NCBI RefSeq assembly: GCF_020740795.1
Contig: NC_067285.1
Location: 16,546,001-16,610,000, forward strand
Direction of reading: 5' to 3'
Length of the DNA: 64,000 nucleotides
Source: Apus apus
Lineage: Eukaryota > Chordata > Aves > Apodiformes > Apodidae
Below are positions 46,801-59,130 of the stretch, in pieces. Made by a program: the position numbers and the translations under genes. Numbering within the stretch: the first letter of the stretch is position 1; each line of letters starts with the position of its first letter. The notes beneath the pieces are model-generated. The model made no database searches, was not told the DNA's origin, and saw only the letters and a list, made by a program, of their open reading frames with translations.

Positions 46801-49800
46801 AGTCACACAAACTGAAGTAGTAGTAATGGAGGGAGATTAAATTTTTGCCTATCATGCAGACCTTCTAAATCTGTATTTCCTAAGAAAACACACAATGGAA
46901 CTGTCCCTGGGGGAACTTTTTTTTTTTTTAATCTGCATTACAGGCATGTCTGGAACTTACCATTAAGGATCAGGACCCTGTTCTGCTCTACACCTGTAAA
47001 CTTAAAAAACAGTACCTGAATCTAGAATTGTCAGTCTGAAAACTTGACCTAAACCCCAGTGAAGGAAATGGGAGACTTTAAATTGATTTTAATGATTTGG
47101 TTCAGGAGCTAAGTAAGTGTTTCTAAGACAAAAATCAATATTGTCCCACAGTGGTAAGTTTTCATGTGCTTCTATTGATTCTTTTGTCATAGATTACAGG
47201 ATGCCTTTGCACTGTCAACACATGAGGTTTTAACAAACTGATTTGATTTATTAACACCATTTGATTACCGTCCCCGGTAGCAAGTATTTATCAAATGTCA
47301 GCAAACAAAAGTTTAGCAGAAGGATCACCACAAAAAATTACTTGTTGCACAATGTGAACTGAAGTTCAGTAGGAATGGGCTTTGCTTAACACCAGTTTAT
47401 GTCTGAGCCCTACATGATATGGTGGGCAAAAGTTCGGTGCTCAAATACTTGCTTTTAAGCAGCTGTGTCATCAGGTGTAAGAAAAGGCCTCACCTCTCCT
47501 GGAGTACCTTAACTTGCCTCCATCATGATCACAGGGAAAAGAATATTGCTGGGACAGTATAGTAATAAAGATTATGCCAAAATTATAAAATGAAATTTAA
47601 CTTGCTTAGACTGTAAGCATCGTTTTGTTTCAGAAATATACTGCAATATGTTGCTGTATTTATAGCATCTGACTTAGAAATGCAGGTCCTGAGCCCGTGT
47701 CAACAGGAATGCTTATGGGGGTAATATTGACAATGTGATTGTTCAGTTGACAGCCCTGTCATTTAGCTTTGTCACTTTTTAAAGCCAACTAAAATCCTTA
47801 CATCATTTCTTGAGAATTACTCTTCAAAATCTGGGCTTCTAATTAATCTTTTTTTTTGTATGGTTATTTTAAAAATAAATTATACAAAAGAACAATTATA
47901 TACTAGTAGTCTAGTGGCGTACAGCTTTTCTACTACCTGACCATAATCTACTGTTCTAGTATGTCAGACTCCTCCACATGATTTTGTTTCTCAGTTTACT
48001 AATAGTGAATAGGAAAATTCCAAATTTTAAAATATAATTATCTCCTTTTGAAATGATCTTTTTTTTTTCCTGGAAGAATACTTAAAAACTTTCTCACAAT
48101 TATCCTGATCCAAACCCAAACCTACAAGTTATATTTGACATAGACCAGGATAGGTTACATTAATTCTCTTTTTCAAACCAATGTAAAACTTAATTTGCTA
48201 ACTGAATTTGTAATAATTTATCACATAACCCATTACAGTATGAATATGTCAAGCAATCATAAAAAAAAATGTGGATACCATGTAAATCTTATCAGGATCA
48301 TGAAAATAATGGGACTTTTGTTTACAAGGTGTCGATTGGTTTTAGAAGCTTTGATAATGACTCCAGACAGTCAATAAATACTGAGACTCTTACATTGCCA
48401 GTAGGAGCCAAACTAAACTATCTAATCTTTTAAAATGACAGACAGCACAATGAACTCTGAACTTAATCCCCTCCAAACATTAAGGAGACAGTTTAGTGCT
48501 TAAAGTACTATTCAAACTCTACATAAAAAAAAAAAAATCATTAAGTGTCTGATTTAAACACACAGGGCAATTCAGAGTTAGGGCTGGTTTTCCTTCCCAT
48601 TGTGGTTGGGCAGTGGTCTGTGATGGACTTCAAGACTGAGGGTAACTTGTCTTGGGCAAGGAAAACACCTGTGTGCCTCTTGTAAGCAACCTTGTAGTCA
48701 AAGTATTTCTTTTAAAAAAAGGCAAAAAAAGCTGAAGCCTTAATTACTTTGTGTCTCTATTGAGCAAATTTTCCTCTAAGGTTTTGAAGAAGATGGGGAA
48801 TGTTATACACGACATTTAAGGTGACATAATTTACACTGCTGGGCTCATGACCTCTGAAAATGACACATGGCCTTTCAGAGGAAGAGGGAACTGTAAATGT
48901 TAAGCTTATGTTAGACTGAGAGATGGAGAAGGGTGACAGGCAATAGCTAACCTACAAGTTTCTCGTGGGATAGCATCTCCAGCCATAATTAGTCACTAAG
49001 AAGATTAATCATGTTTTGTGTTTACTTGAAATCTATGAAGCAAGCCAAGACTTGTTTTAGAAAGTGACACCCACGAATGTTACATTTCTTCAATGCTTGC
49101 TAATAGAGGGAAGAAATACGTTAAAACTATAAAAAATATATAAAAGTATATGAGTATATAAATATATTAAATCACCCTTTGTTTCAGCTTCAGAATTCTT
49201 AAGACAAATAATAGGATGATCTGACTACAGGACTGTTTCTCCTACTAGTAATAAAGTAAGAGGAGAGAAAATAAAAACATCCTTATCATTATGAATTCTT
49301 CTGAGGTGAATAATTGTTTGCTTTTTTGACTTCTTTAGAATTGTGATGTGTGGTGCAAATCCAAATCCTCCTAGTACTGGTGAAGGTTCTGTATTATCAT
49401 GTTTTCCATTAATTGTACCTTGCATGCCTCTTTCTTTGGTTTGTCTTGTAACAGTACCTCTGGCTAATGAATGGAGGAATTAATGAAATCTAACCTTTTC
49501 AGTGCATCCCTCTTGCTGCCTAATGTAACACCTGACATGCCAAATGCTTTGGTTTAATTCTTAACATGACCCAGGTGTCTTTATTGTCTTTCCTGGATAA
49601 CTGGAGTTGAATTCTGTTAAATCTCTGCATTTGTTACTAATTATTTTCACTTAAGAGATGAAATTTCTTTATCTTTTCAATGTGTCTGTAGATGTGAGGT
49701 AGATTGCTGTATGCAAAGGGGAAAATGCAATTTAAATAATAATTTGGACTTGAAATAATAGATCTTCAATTATCAAAATCTGTTCACATGTTGAATGCAG

Positions 49801-52800
49801 TCTGTTGTTCTGCAACCTTGTAAATTTTAGTTGCTTAAGGTATCCTCACTGCCTTGGTAAGTTACACTATTAGCATGTGAATGGATTCAAATATTTTACG
49901 TTACTAATAACTGATTCTGAAGTCGAGAATTTCTGAGGCTCCCACTATCTGTGTTTTGCCATGATTAATCCTTTAAGCTTGTTGTTCCTGCAGTGCTGTC
50001 TGGGCAGACTATATAGTTACCTGTTGGTTGAGTTGTCATTTGGGTGAGCTACATTATCAGAACAGCCTCAATCTTATAATGGATTGTTATTGAGATATAT
50101 GATGTTTGTGTTCTCATGAGGAGATTAACCAGCAGAGGTAAGAAAGTATTTCTTTGGCATCGATGCTTAATATTTTAAAGAATTTTCTCAAGTCTGTGTC
50201 TACATGAATTGCACAAGCTGTATCTTGAGTTCAAATTTTGAAGCACCCAGCTGCCCTACCATTTGTACAGCCTCCCAGCATGGTGCAAGCCCCCAGAGCT
50301 GCTCAGCTGTGGTGCCAGGGAGGTCCTGGTATCCAAGTACTGCTTTCTGGGTAAATCCCCATGGTCAGTGAGCTCTCTCTCCAAGAAGGCAGATAAAGGT
50401 ACAGACTTTTTCTCCTCTAAAAATAATAGCTGTTACTGTATCATTAATTCCCAGCTGTGCAGCAATTTCACAAGGAGTACTTAGCTTTCCAATTTTTTAA
50501 TTGATCAGACCCTTCCCTTACTTTGCCAGACTGCGCGTGTATTTATAGTCATGTAACACTAAATCAGATCTGCCTTTGTTTTTGTGATTTATGTTTTTTT
50601 TTTTAAACAGGAAAGCATTCATTATCAAATGTTGTGAGAACAATACAGTAACTGGAAGTTTTTTAATATGAAAATATTGTTGATTGTTCCTCCCCTAGAA
50701 ATCTCTCTTGGCAGCTCACTTCCTGCCAAATGAATCAGCAAAAGCTGCTCATGAAAGTTGTTAATATATAATACAATCATCCAGCACCTCACTTGTTCCT
50801 TATCTATAAAGTTATTTTGTGATCAATGATTCACATCACCTTTTGATTATAGCCCCTGAGTACAAACAGTTTCTTAATATAAATTAGTGGCCTTGGAATT
50901 TCTAAATAAACATTCCCTTTTGTTTAGCATCATTTCCTATTTTCTTACCAAAGCAGAGACTAATTGTAATTGTTCAGTTTTCACTGGAAAAAGTGTTTGT
51001 GGATTGGAATGTTCTCAAAAAACAAGCAGTTCCTCTCAGGGCTATTAGTGTTGATTTACAAGGTCTAACCTGCTATGTTAATTAAATACAGCTAGGAAAT
51101 ATTACCAAAAAGCAGCTGATATGGTATAATACTGTATGCAATGATTCCTGCATTCATTTACTGGAAAAAAAATATTTTTCTTGAAGTATATTTGGCAGTT
51201 TTGTTGGTGGTGTTTTTGTTTTGCTTTTAATCTTTCACAGTAATAAAACCCAGGTTATCTAAGCAGGAGATATTGTCAACATACTTCCTCTAAATTTTCT
51301 CATTGTGAAGTCTACTGAGTAATTAGGCACAGGCTCTTCCTGAAGATTTCCTCTCTGTAGCTCTGACTAGTAGGATAATTAAAATACCAACCATCATGCA
51401 GTGTAAGCTGATGCTAACTATCCCCTCTTGCAAAATGTAGTGAAGCACAAGTTGAGAGTGTAGCATAAGCATAAGCCTGAGCTATAAAGAACTGGTACAA
51501 AAAGCTATCTGATAATATTCCCTTTTAAAAGGAAGAATTATTTCACTTAAGTGAATTATGTGGTTCTAGCTAAACTGAAATAAGAACCTGAGAGACTGAA
51601 AATGCCTATGGAGACATTCAGTTTAATTAATTGTTAGCTAAAGTGATCCAAGCTTATATTCAGAGAAGGGATTTCTCTTTTCCCCAAAAGCATTTAAAGA
51701 ATATAGGCCATGATGAAAGTGATCAAACTTCTGAGTGGGTTATTAATATTGCTTTCAATTAAAACATTTTAATTTGCAATGAGGATAAACTCAGAGCAGG
51801 CACAGTGTCTGTCAGTCACTGTAGTTGCCCTGACAGAGCAGCTGGGGTCACTTGGTTGTTGCCAGTCAGATGTCCATTATAAACTTGTCCTAACATCAAA
51901 AGTAATTTTGATTTCTGACTCTCATCCCCCTAACTAGAACAGAGGCTGATTTTCTCAAGAAAGTTCTTTTGGGTTACATAAGGAATTAAAAAACTAAGAC
52001 TAGGTGCTTTTATTGTGGGGGGCAAAAAAAAGCCTTCCTGTTCCAGAAAATCAATGTCCTCTAGGACAGCCTCTGTAATACAGCAGGCTGTATCACAGCT
52101 CACAAGGAAGCAAAGCCCACAGCCTCCTGTGACATGTCCTTGACTCAGTTTTAATCCACATTTGTTCCTTAAAAGCACTAGTAAGCAGAGAGAAATTTTT
52201 AATTATGCTTCAGTGTTTTGTTCTGGAGAATGATAAAGAAACTAGTTTAGAAGCTATTACCCAACATTATTAAGCAGTGTCTCTGTCAAATCTGAAATTC
52301 AAACATTGTTAAAATATACTAGAGGAATTTATTTATTCTGAACTGTTAGTTATTTTGTGTGTGTATGTTCAGAGGTGGGGCTGAGTATTATTTCATGGTC
52401 TGTATGTTGCAATGAAATAGTACTTGCTCCTCAATGGCACTGAGCATTATACAATCAAGTATGATGAGTGATTCTCCTCTCATTTTTGCTGCTGTCAGAC
52501 AGAAGTGCCTCTGTTCAGCCAGTAGTCTCATGGCTTTATTGACTCTGCAAAGATAACATCAGCACCAGCTGAGGATCATTCCTGATATTTTTAGGCACTT
52601 GTAAGATGTCAATGAAATGTCAAAAGTAGTTTGTGATGTACTGCTCTCCTAATGGGATAGATGTGTGTAATTTTGAGCAATTTACTATAAAAATAACAAT
52701 GTTATTTCCTTGGTCTTGTGGTGAGGTTTGCTATATAAACTGTGCAATTCTTAAATCTAGTGTTATTAAAACAGAAAGCAATGTATTTACAGATTCGTAC

Positions 52801-53285
52801 TACAATTTGGGAAGCATAATACACTTAAACGTTCTAAAAAAACCAAAACAAAACAGAAAAGAAAAGCTGTTTCCCCACTGGTATGTAATATGCTGGCAGT
52901 ACAAAGTGGTCAGGAAAGTCAGTAACCTTAAAATAATACATTTTATTGGATGCTTGCTGGAGAGAGTTTCAGTAGTAATGCACTGTAGAGAGACAGTAGC
53001 AATTAAGTTCTAGAAAAGTTAGATTTTCAGGCATGGTAGGGCTTTGAGCACAAAAACAATTCCCAACACGTTTCCTTTAGCTTATGGTATGTACGTGTTT
53101 ATGTAACACCTGACAGTAAATGCTGCTTTTAAATAGAAATTACAATTGTGCAAGAGATTGTAGGCCTAATTGTCAGAGCTTTAAACTAGACTTGAAGGAG
53201 GAAGGGGATGTAACCGCGCTTGCTAGTGAGGCCCCTAGGTCTAGTTGCCTGGGACTTGTGGAGCAGTGTGCCAGCATTTACTTTG
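40813..53285. other. Intergenic DNA, no gene
   Basis: This is AT-rich non-coding DNA. It contains a short minus-strand CR1 tail (42489-42525), a (TTTG)n tract (about 44080-44117), and stretches at about 46140-46520 and 50750-51130 that are rich in homeodomain-type cores and read like conserved non-coding elements. The 126-codon + frame at 52633-53013 is AT-rich, unrecognised and probably chance. Confidence 0.55.
42489..42525 (-). mobile_element. CR1 3'-end fragment
   Basis: The segment agcatagaatagtttgggtt followed by gaaagggact is the reverse complement of the CR1 terminal sequence (consensus ...aatcatagaatggtttgggttggaagggacc). Only the last roughly 37 bases are preserved. Confidence 0.65.
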
Positions 53286-53345
53286 GCAGGGGGCTTGGAC
53301 TCAGTGATCTCCAGAGGTCCCTTCCAACCCCTACCATTCTGTATA
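53286..53345 (+). mobile_element. CR1 3'-end fragment
   Basis: The segment cttggactcagtgatctcca, then gaggtcccttccaacccctaccattctgtat, is the terminal part of a CR1. It may extend upstream into more diverged sequence. Confidence 0.85.
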
Positions 53346-56200
53346 TTTAATCTGAAAAAGCAGTACTTTATAATGATCAAAAGCCTAAGAAGTAGGTAAC
53401 CACTATACCTTTTCTTAAAATTATTTTTAAATTCCTATTTCATACACAAATGCATGGTTTTATCTCAAAAAATGAGAAATCCCAAGAATTCTTTGCATAA
53501 TGAATGAATAGGCCTAGAAAGGTACCAGAAGTCCTTTTCTGCAGAGAAAATATTTGTCTTCAATGTGTTGCTGCCAGCTCAAGCTGATACTCTCAAAGTA
53601 CTCTGTTCACCCCAGGTTACATAGGTTATTACTGTGTAGATTACACTGAATTATCTGCACCTGCATAGCTACTCTTGCTCCATTTGCTTGCGTAAAGGTG
53701 CCTGAATCCTGGTGGCATAGCCTTGAGCACTGTATTATTATATTAGTATATTACATTACTATATTACTAGTTTGAGCTTCCCATTCCAGACTTTCAATGA
53801 TATATTTGATGAAAAAAAACCCGATTTGTCCTCATCAAATGGGCCAGGCTGAGGAAGATGCAGCTGTACTGGTGATGGTGGGGTACAGGTAAGTGCATGT
53901 TGGTAACTAGAGGTATTCTGGGTGATAGAGAAAGGAGCAAGAAGCAAGTTAGAGTTCCTCTCTTTTTCCTCCTGGTAAATCTCTGGCAGTATTCATCAAG
54001 CTCAGGTGGCTATTGAGGTTACAGTTCAAATAAAATTTCTTAAAGAACATCTGTACCAAGACAATAGATGGCAATGGTAATTCCAGCAGCTTCTTACCTG
54101 CCTGTCCCTCCAATTACCATTTATCAGGGTTATTATCACTGTGCTTCATCCAAGAAGCAGGCAGAAATGGGTCTGGCGACCAGAAAAGGAGACACAAGAG
54201 GAGCAGGAGCAGCTGGTGCAGGTTCTAAGGGGAATAAGCTGGTTTGCAAGGGTCCAGTTTGGGGATGAGCCCAGGAAAGGGGGCAGCAACAGAGCAGGAC
54301 ATTCCAGAGAAATGACTAATGCCACTGTTGTCCTTGTGGAGGGATGTAAAGAGGAGATATCTGGGCAATGACCAATGAAGTAATTTGTTATGGATGGCAT
54401 TGCATGTGAAAATTATCTATAGAAATTCCATTTGAGGGTGGACATTCTTCCCCTTCCCCCTTTTCCATGAATCATTCAAAAGGAAGAAGGAGAAGACAGA
54501 ATCGGAGGGGGAGCATGGCTGGACAGACAGGGAAGAAGCAGGATTGCCTGCAGCAGAAAGGGCTTTTGGCACCTATTAACAGGATCCTGCCTATGGATCT
54601 GGGGTCAGCTACAGATCCACCACTAATGTTAGAACCTTCTCCACATGTCATGGTCTTAAACAGGTTCAGCATGGGTGTAAACCACTCTGAAGAACCAAGC
54701 AACTAGGGCTGCTGTGATTTAGTCTAACCTGGTACAGAGAACAAAGGAACTTCAAGCAGCCACTTCCACAATCAAGCAGATGAAACACCTGCCTGTTTCT
54801 TAGTCATTTGCCTTTGTATTTCTTTGCTTTGTTTTACGCAGTTTATCTTTGTTATTAAACATCTATTTTCAGGCAGCTGTGATACCTACAACATTTGCAC
54901 AACAGATTCAGAGTACTGTTTATTATTTTGGTAGATGTATTCCTAAAGCAAGCTTCTGCATGAGTTTTTGGTAAAGAAGAAATTGTACCCAAAGCCTCAG
55001 TAAGTATCAAGCTCACTTAAAATCACATAAAAACATCCACAAAAGCACTCTTTATAAAGCATCATGGTCCCATCACTGCACCCTATTTTTCTTGGAAGCC
55101 ATAGTGTGTGATGTCTGGATGTAGATGTCCAAGGAACTTCTTTCTGACTTACCTGGCCTGTGCTCTGCCACAGTGGCAGCTGATGTACTTCCTTCTATCA
55201 TGTGAATAAGCTTAAGCTTCATTTAGTGCAACAATGTTTGCAGTTTACTTTCACAGAGTCACCCCATAATTGATAAATTAGTACTTACTGATGTCTGTTA
55301 AGATTAGAATGAGTAGTTATGGTATTGTTTCACCTGCATTTGTGTGACATCCAGTGGCTGGATGGGTCAATCACAGCCTCCCATTTCTTGTGAAAGGTGT
55401 AAAAATGGCTCACAACTCTGTTGAGAACAGAAAAGATCCAGAAGTCCAGCCTTACGTTTGAAATCACTACCTGACGTTAATTAGTGGCAGTTGTGCAAAG
55501 CATTTCTTTGCCATCCTAATGACAGTGACTTGACAGCAGCATTTATAGTTTATACATGCTCTTTTCCTTCCATGCAGGTAATTAATTAGTAACAGTTTTA
55601 TTTATTGCACACACATAAACCCCAGTTATCCCAGAGCATCTTTTGCACTGTTGTTATAAGTTGTCTACTAATGCTGGGAAGGAAAAAGACAAGAACATAA
55701 AAGTTCCTCTGCTTTTCCCATCTGCTTTACAAGATCCATAAACCTGCTTCATAAATCCAACTAATTTTTCGTGTTCTTGGGCTTTTTATACAGCAAAAGG
55801 AAAAATGCAATTTAAAAAGTTACATTATTTTTAATGTCATAAAACTTAACAGAGAAATTGAGCGCTGATGTTTAGTGTCTGAAATTACTTTAAAAATGTG
55901 TTTTCAGGCTGACTAAATTTCAGGCTCAATATTTATTACTAGTGAACTATTACAAGGATGTAGAAATATTATTTTTGCCAGTAAATTTCCTGTTAAGATA
56001 GATAAATTGGACACATACAAAAAGGACCGTGCAGCCTTGGTACTGCACACGAGGCAAATGTTACCAGCAGAGACAGGAAAACAGCAGCTGTGCACCATTC
56101 TTGGACACAAAGTCCTCAGGAGTCACGAGGTTAGCGCAGGATCTGTTTTTTTCATGCCTGGTTTTGCTGACTACAGAATCACTTAGTCAACTGTAATAAT
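53346..56200. other. Intergenic DNA upstream of EXOC6, no gene
   Basis: No exon is recognisable. GATA cores (for example taagatagataaat near 55993-56006) lie about 250 bases upstream of the EXOC6 alternative first exon and could belong to its promoter. Confidence 0.5.
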
Positions 56201-56203
56201 CAG

Positions 56204-56209
56204 AATAAA
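56204..56209 (+). promoter_or_regulatory. EXOC6: Possible TATA-like element of EXOC6 alternative promoter
   Basis: ATAAAA within gaataaaag lies about 40 bases before the start codon at 56248. That would place transcription start just upstream of the ATG. There is no CpG island here. This is a weak call, since such AT-rich hexamers are common. Confidence 0.25.
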
Positions 56210-56247
56210 AGTCCTCTCCTAAAGTTAGACTAGTTTTATGCTAATCT

Positions 56248-56369
56248 ATGGCAAAGAAAAGCAAGTCAACTCTGTCAGAATTGTGTCTAGAAGAAAACAA
56301 AGATCAAATATATGAAAATGCCCTTGCTGAGATCGAGTCCTTTGAGCTGCCTCTTGGAACCACCCTAAG
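56248..56369 (+). CDS. EXOC6: EXOC6 alternative first coding exon
   Basis: The frame from ATG 56248 reads MAKKSKSTLSELCLEENKDQ, then IYENALAEIESFELPLGTTLR, ending in AG at 56369 before donor gtatgc. The segment from LEEN through TLR closely matches the N-terminus of the shorter human EXOC6 isoform as I recall it (LEEETDQTYENVLAEIQSFE...), whose Met corresponds to Cys13 here. An in-frame TAA at 56242-56244 and the lack of any other in-frame ATG fix the start, unless there is an upstream spliced exon. The splice phase equals that of the canonical exon 1, so both can join the same exon 2. EXOC6/Sec15A is an exocyst subunit binding RAB11 on recycling vesicles; its mouse hbd mutation impairs transferrin cycling in red-cell precursors. 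Confidence 0.85.
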
Positions 56370-57830
56370 GTATGCATCATTTAGATAATACTGTATTGTT
56401 CATGATGGATTTATTCCATTTTGTATCTGTTCTTTCAGCCAGCCCAACATATTAGAAACTTTGTTTTCCTGACCCTGAAACCTACAGGAAAGTTGAATTT
56501 AATTGCAATGTGATTGGCCCTAACTGAAAAAAATACAAACCAAGGTCACCCACTCAGCTCTTTTCACCAAAACAAAGCTATCTGTTATTGAAGGCTGGCT
56601 GCAGATTCATTGTGAAGAAAAGTACTCTTAAATTTTAAATTGGGGAAAAATGCTCTTTTGGGTAGCAGTTTTTAGTTTGATATTAGCAGCCACACTTAAA
56701 TAATTACTTCTTAGATTTTTAATAAATGCAACCTTTCTTTAACCACTATAGACAGAACTACATAAGGTTTGATTCTTGATATTCCTAAATATCTGAAGAT
56801 TTTAGTATTTAATTTGCAGCTTATGGAAACTATTTAATGGTAAAAGCGCAACTGAAAAAATTTCCTCTGCTCATTCATCCCTACAAAAATGTACCATATA
56901 GAAGATTATGATGTTATGTGTCTAAGTATATTGTCAGTATCTGTAGAAGAGTTTTAAAAATAGCCTGCCTGGCATTGTAGGCGTCAGATTGCAGTGACCA
57001 TCAGGCTAAAGAAAGAAAATCTAGTTTACCCTGAAAACCGTATTTGTCAATCTATGACTTCAGTAAGTTGCTGGTGGAAGAAAAAAGGAATATGGGAAGA
57101 CTGTTACTACATGTAGTGATTTCTTGAAGGAAGTACTACTGCAGTGGTAGCCTGTAGGATTTTTCCTCTTTTCTTTCTGCAGTATGCACTTTGTAGGCAC
57201 TTGTCTACAGCTGGAATAGTCCTTGCTGACTTAGTATGTCTCATCAGTAAATTAATCTGAATCAACACTGAGTATGATAAAACCACAAGCATAGACAAGA
57301 TGTGACAGTCTTTGGTGCCATTTATTAACTAGTGTCCAGGTGTAGCTGCACCAGGGCAGAAAAGATGATGCATTTGATTACAGTAACTGGAAGGGTGCCA
57401 AACACAACTGTAGCTCTAGACTTTGATGCTTTCACGGTTGTAAACTGCAGTCAGTTCCTTACCGGAAAAGTATTTTACCTTTAAGTTTTACACTTCAGGC
57501 CTCTTTCTTTACATTGGCTTTTCACTTTTGCACTGGTAAGGTTGTCCAGAAGGAACGTGTACCCTGTCTCCTGAGCATGCAAAACCCAAGGACTAGTTCA
57601 TCTTTGACCATAACCCACAAAGTGTATAATTTCAATAGAAAATGGGCTATTCCTCCTTCGTTGAAAAATGAAGCTTTGCTGTACCCATGCGGGAGGGCGC
57701 TAGGAAACAACATGTCAGTTTCCAGTGAAACACAGCGAGCGCATGTACAAAAGGTGCACTTTAAGAATATTCTATTTTTACCCCAACTTTGCAATATCTG
57801 TCTCCTAGAGAAGGACACAAGCCGCTGCAG
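56370..57830. other. DNA between the two EXOC6 first exons
   Basis: This would be intron for the alternative transcript and upstream promoter DNA for the canonical one. It is AT-rich until about 57.8 kb, where the CpG island begins. The 142-codon + frame at 57514-57942 has no recognisable domain. Confidence 0.6.
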
Positions 57831-59130
57831 AATCTCCTGCAGAGCTATCGCCTTCGGGGCAGCCCCCGCCGCCTGCTGCTGCCAGCGGCACGGGCCGCGC
57901 GTCCGTGAGCGGGAGACGTTTAAAGCAAAACAAATGAATTAAAAACAAACACACTAACCCACGAAATAAACCAGAGCTAGCCCTGAGGAAAAGGCCGGAT
58001 TTGAGCCTCTAAGTCCTCAAGGCGCCTGTGCAGCGCCGTGCAAAGCGCAGCTGGTCCGTCTGTAGCCGGGAAAGCAAGTGCTGGGTGTCCCTCTGCTCTC
58101 ACAGGGCGCTCGGGGGGCAGAGCCGATGGCGTCAGGCAGGGGCAGCTGCCCGAGGTCGCTACCGCCCAACAGCGCCCGGAGATGCCCGGGGGTCGGAGGG
58201 GCTTTGCCTGGATTCCAGGGCGCCCCCGAGCCAGCTCTGCCCCCGGCAATGCCCGCGGGGCTCCGGCGAGCTGCAGCAAACCGGACGGGCGCGGCCCGGT
58301 GAGACCTGCTCCTCCTCGCCCACCCCCCCCCCCTCCCTCCTCACCGCAGCCCGGGCCGCCGGCCCCGCTCCACGCCGGGAAGGCCTCCCCGGCGGCTCCC
58401 GCTGCCCCCGAGACCGGCTCCGCCGCCGCCTCCGCCCTCGGTCCCTCCCCGGCGCCTCCCGCAGCGGCGCGGCCGCCGGGTCCCTCCCATCCAAGATGGC
58501 GGAGAGTCTACCCGAGCATGATCGGATTCTGCAGGAGATCGAGAGCACGGACACGGCCTGCGTGGGACCCACCCTGAGGTGAGGGGCTGCGGGGCTGAGT
58601 CCCCAGGCTGCCCCTCCGCCCGAGGGGACGCGGCCCGGCCCGGCCGCGCTCTGACACCTCCTCCCCAGGGACGCCGGGGCCGCCTCCGCCGGGAGCGGCC
58701 CCGATGGGGCCGGGAGCGGAATACGCAACCTCCGAGGGTGCCCCGCGGAGCCCCGACGGCCGCCTTCCACCCCGGTGCTGTGCGGTGCCGCGACCCGGCC
58801 GCCCGCGGCGTGGTGGAGGGAGAAGGGGCCGCCGCGGTGCGGGCAGGGAGCGGGGCCGGCCCCGCCGCTGGTGGCTGTCACCCGGGGCCGGCGGCGCTGA
58901 CAGGGAAGGGGGCCGAGCGGAGGCTCAGGCCGTGCCCCCGCCCCCGGGCTGGCCTGCCTCTGTCTGCCGGGGGAGCGGGGCTTCCGGCGGGGGTGGGCGC
59001 GGCGGGGCCGGAGCGCGGGGGCCGGAGCCCCGGCGGGGCGGCCGGTTGCGCTGGGCGCTCCAGCCGTGACCCGGTGCCTGCCTCTCCGTCGCCCGGGCAG
59101 GCAGGGCTTCTGTCCCGCGCTTGGACATTG
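57830..59130. promoter_or_regulatory. EXOC6: CpG island / canonical EXOC6 promoter
   Basis: GC- and CpG-rich DNA surrounds the canonical exon 1, a TATA-less housekeeping-type promoter. A C-rich run (58323-58333 and flanks) about 160 bases before the ATG can form a quadruplex on the opposite strand. The long frames here (346 codons -, 219 codons +, 184 codons +) are GC artefacts, apart from the short piece that is exon 1. Confidence 0.8.
58496..58578 (+). CDS. EXOC6: EXOC6 canonical first coding exon
   Basis: The exon encodes MAESLPEHDRILQEIESTDT, then ACVGPTL plus two bases of an Arg codon, before donor gtgagg. The block PEH-RILQEIESTDTACVGPTLR is nearly identical to human EXOC6 (recalled as MAENSESLGTVPEHERILQE...); the bird N-terminus is shorter by several residues. 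The ATG context aagATGg is strong (A at -3, G at +4). EXOC6 is the Sec15 subunit of the octameric exocyst, which tethers secretory and RAB11-positive recycling vesicles to the plasma membrane. Only this exon of the canonical transcript is in the window; the following exon (starting SVYDDQ in human) was not found and should lie beyond 64 kb. Confidence 0.95.

Noticed and set aside
52633-53013. 126-codon + frame
   Set aside because: AT-rich, Cys/Ile/Lys-rich translation with no motif and no splice or promoter context; consistent with chance.
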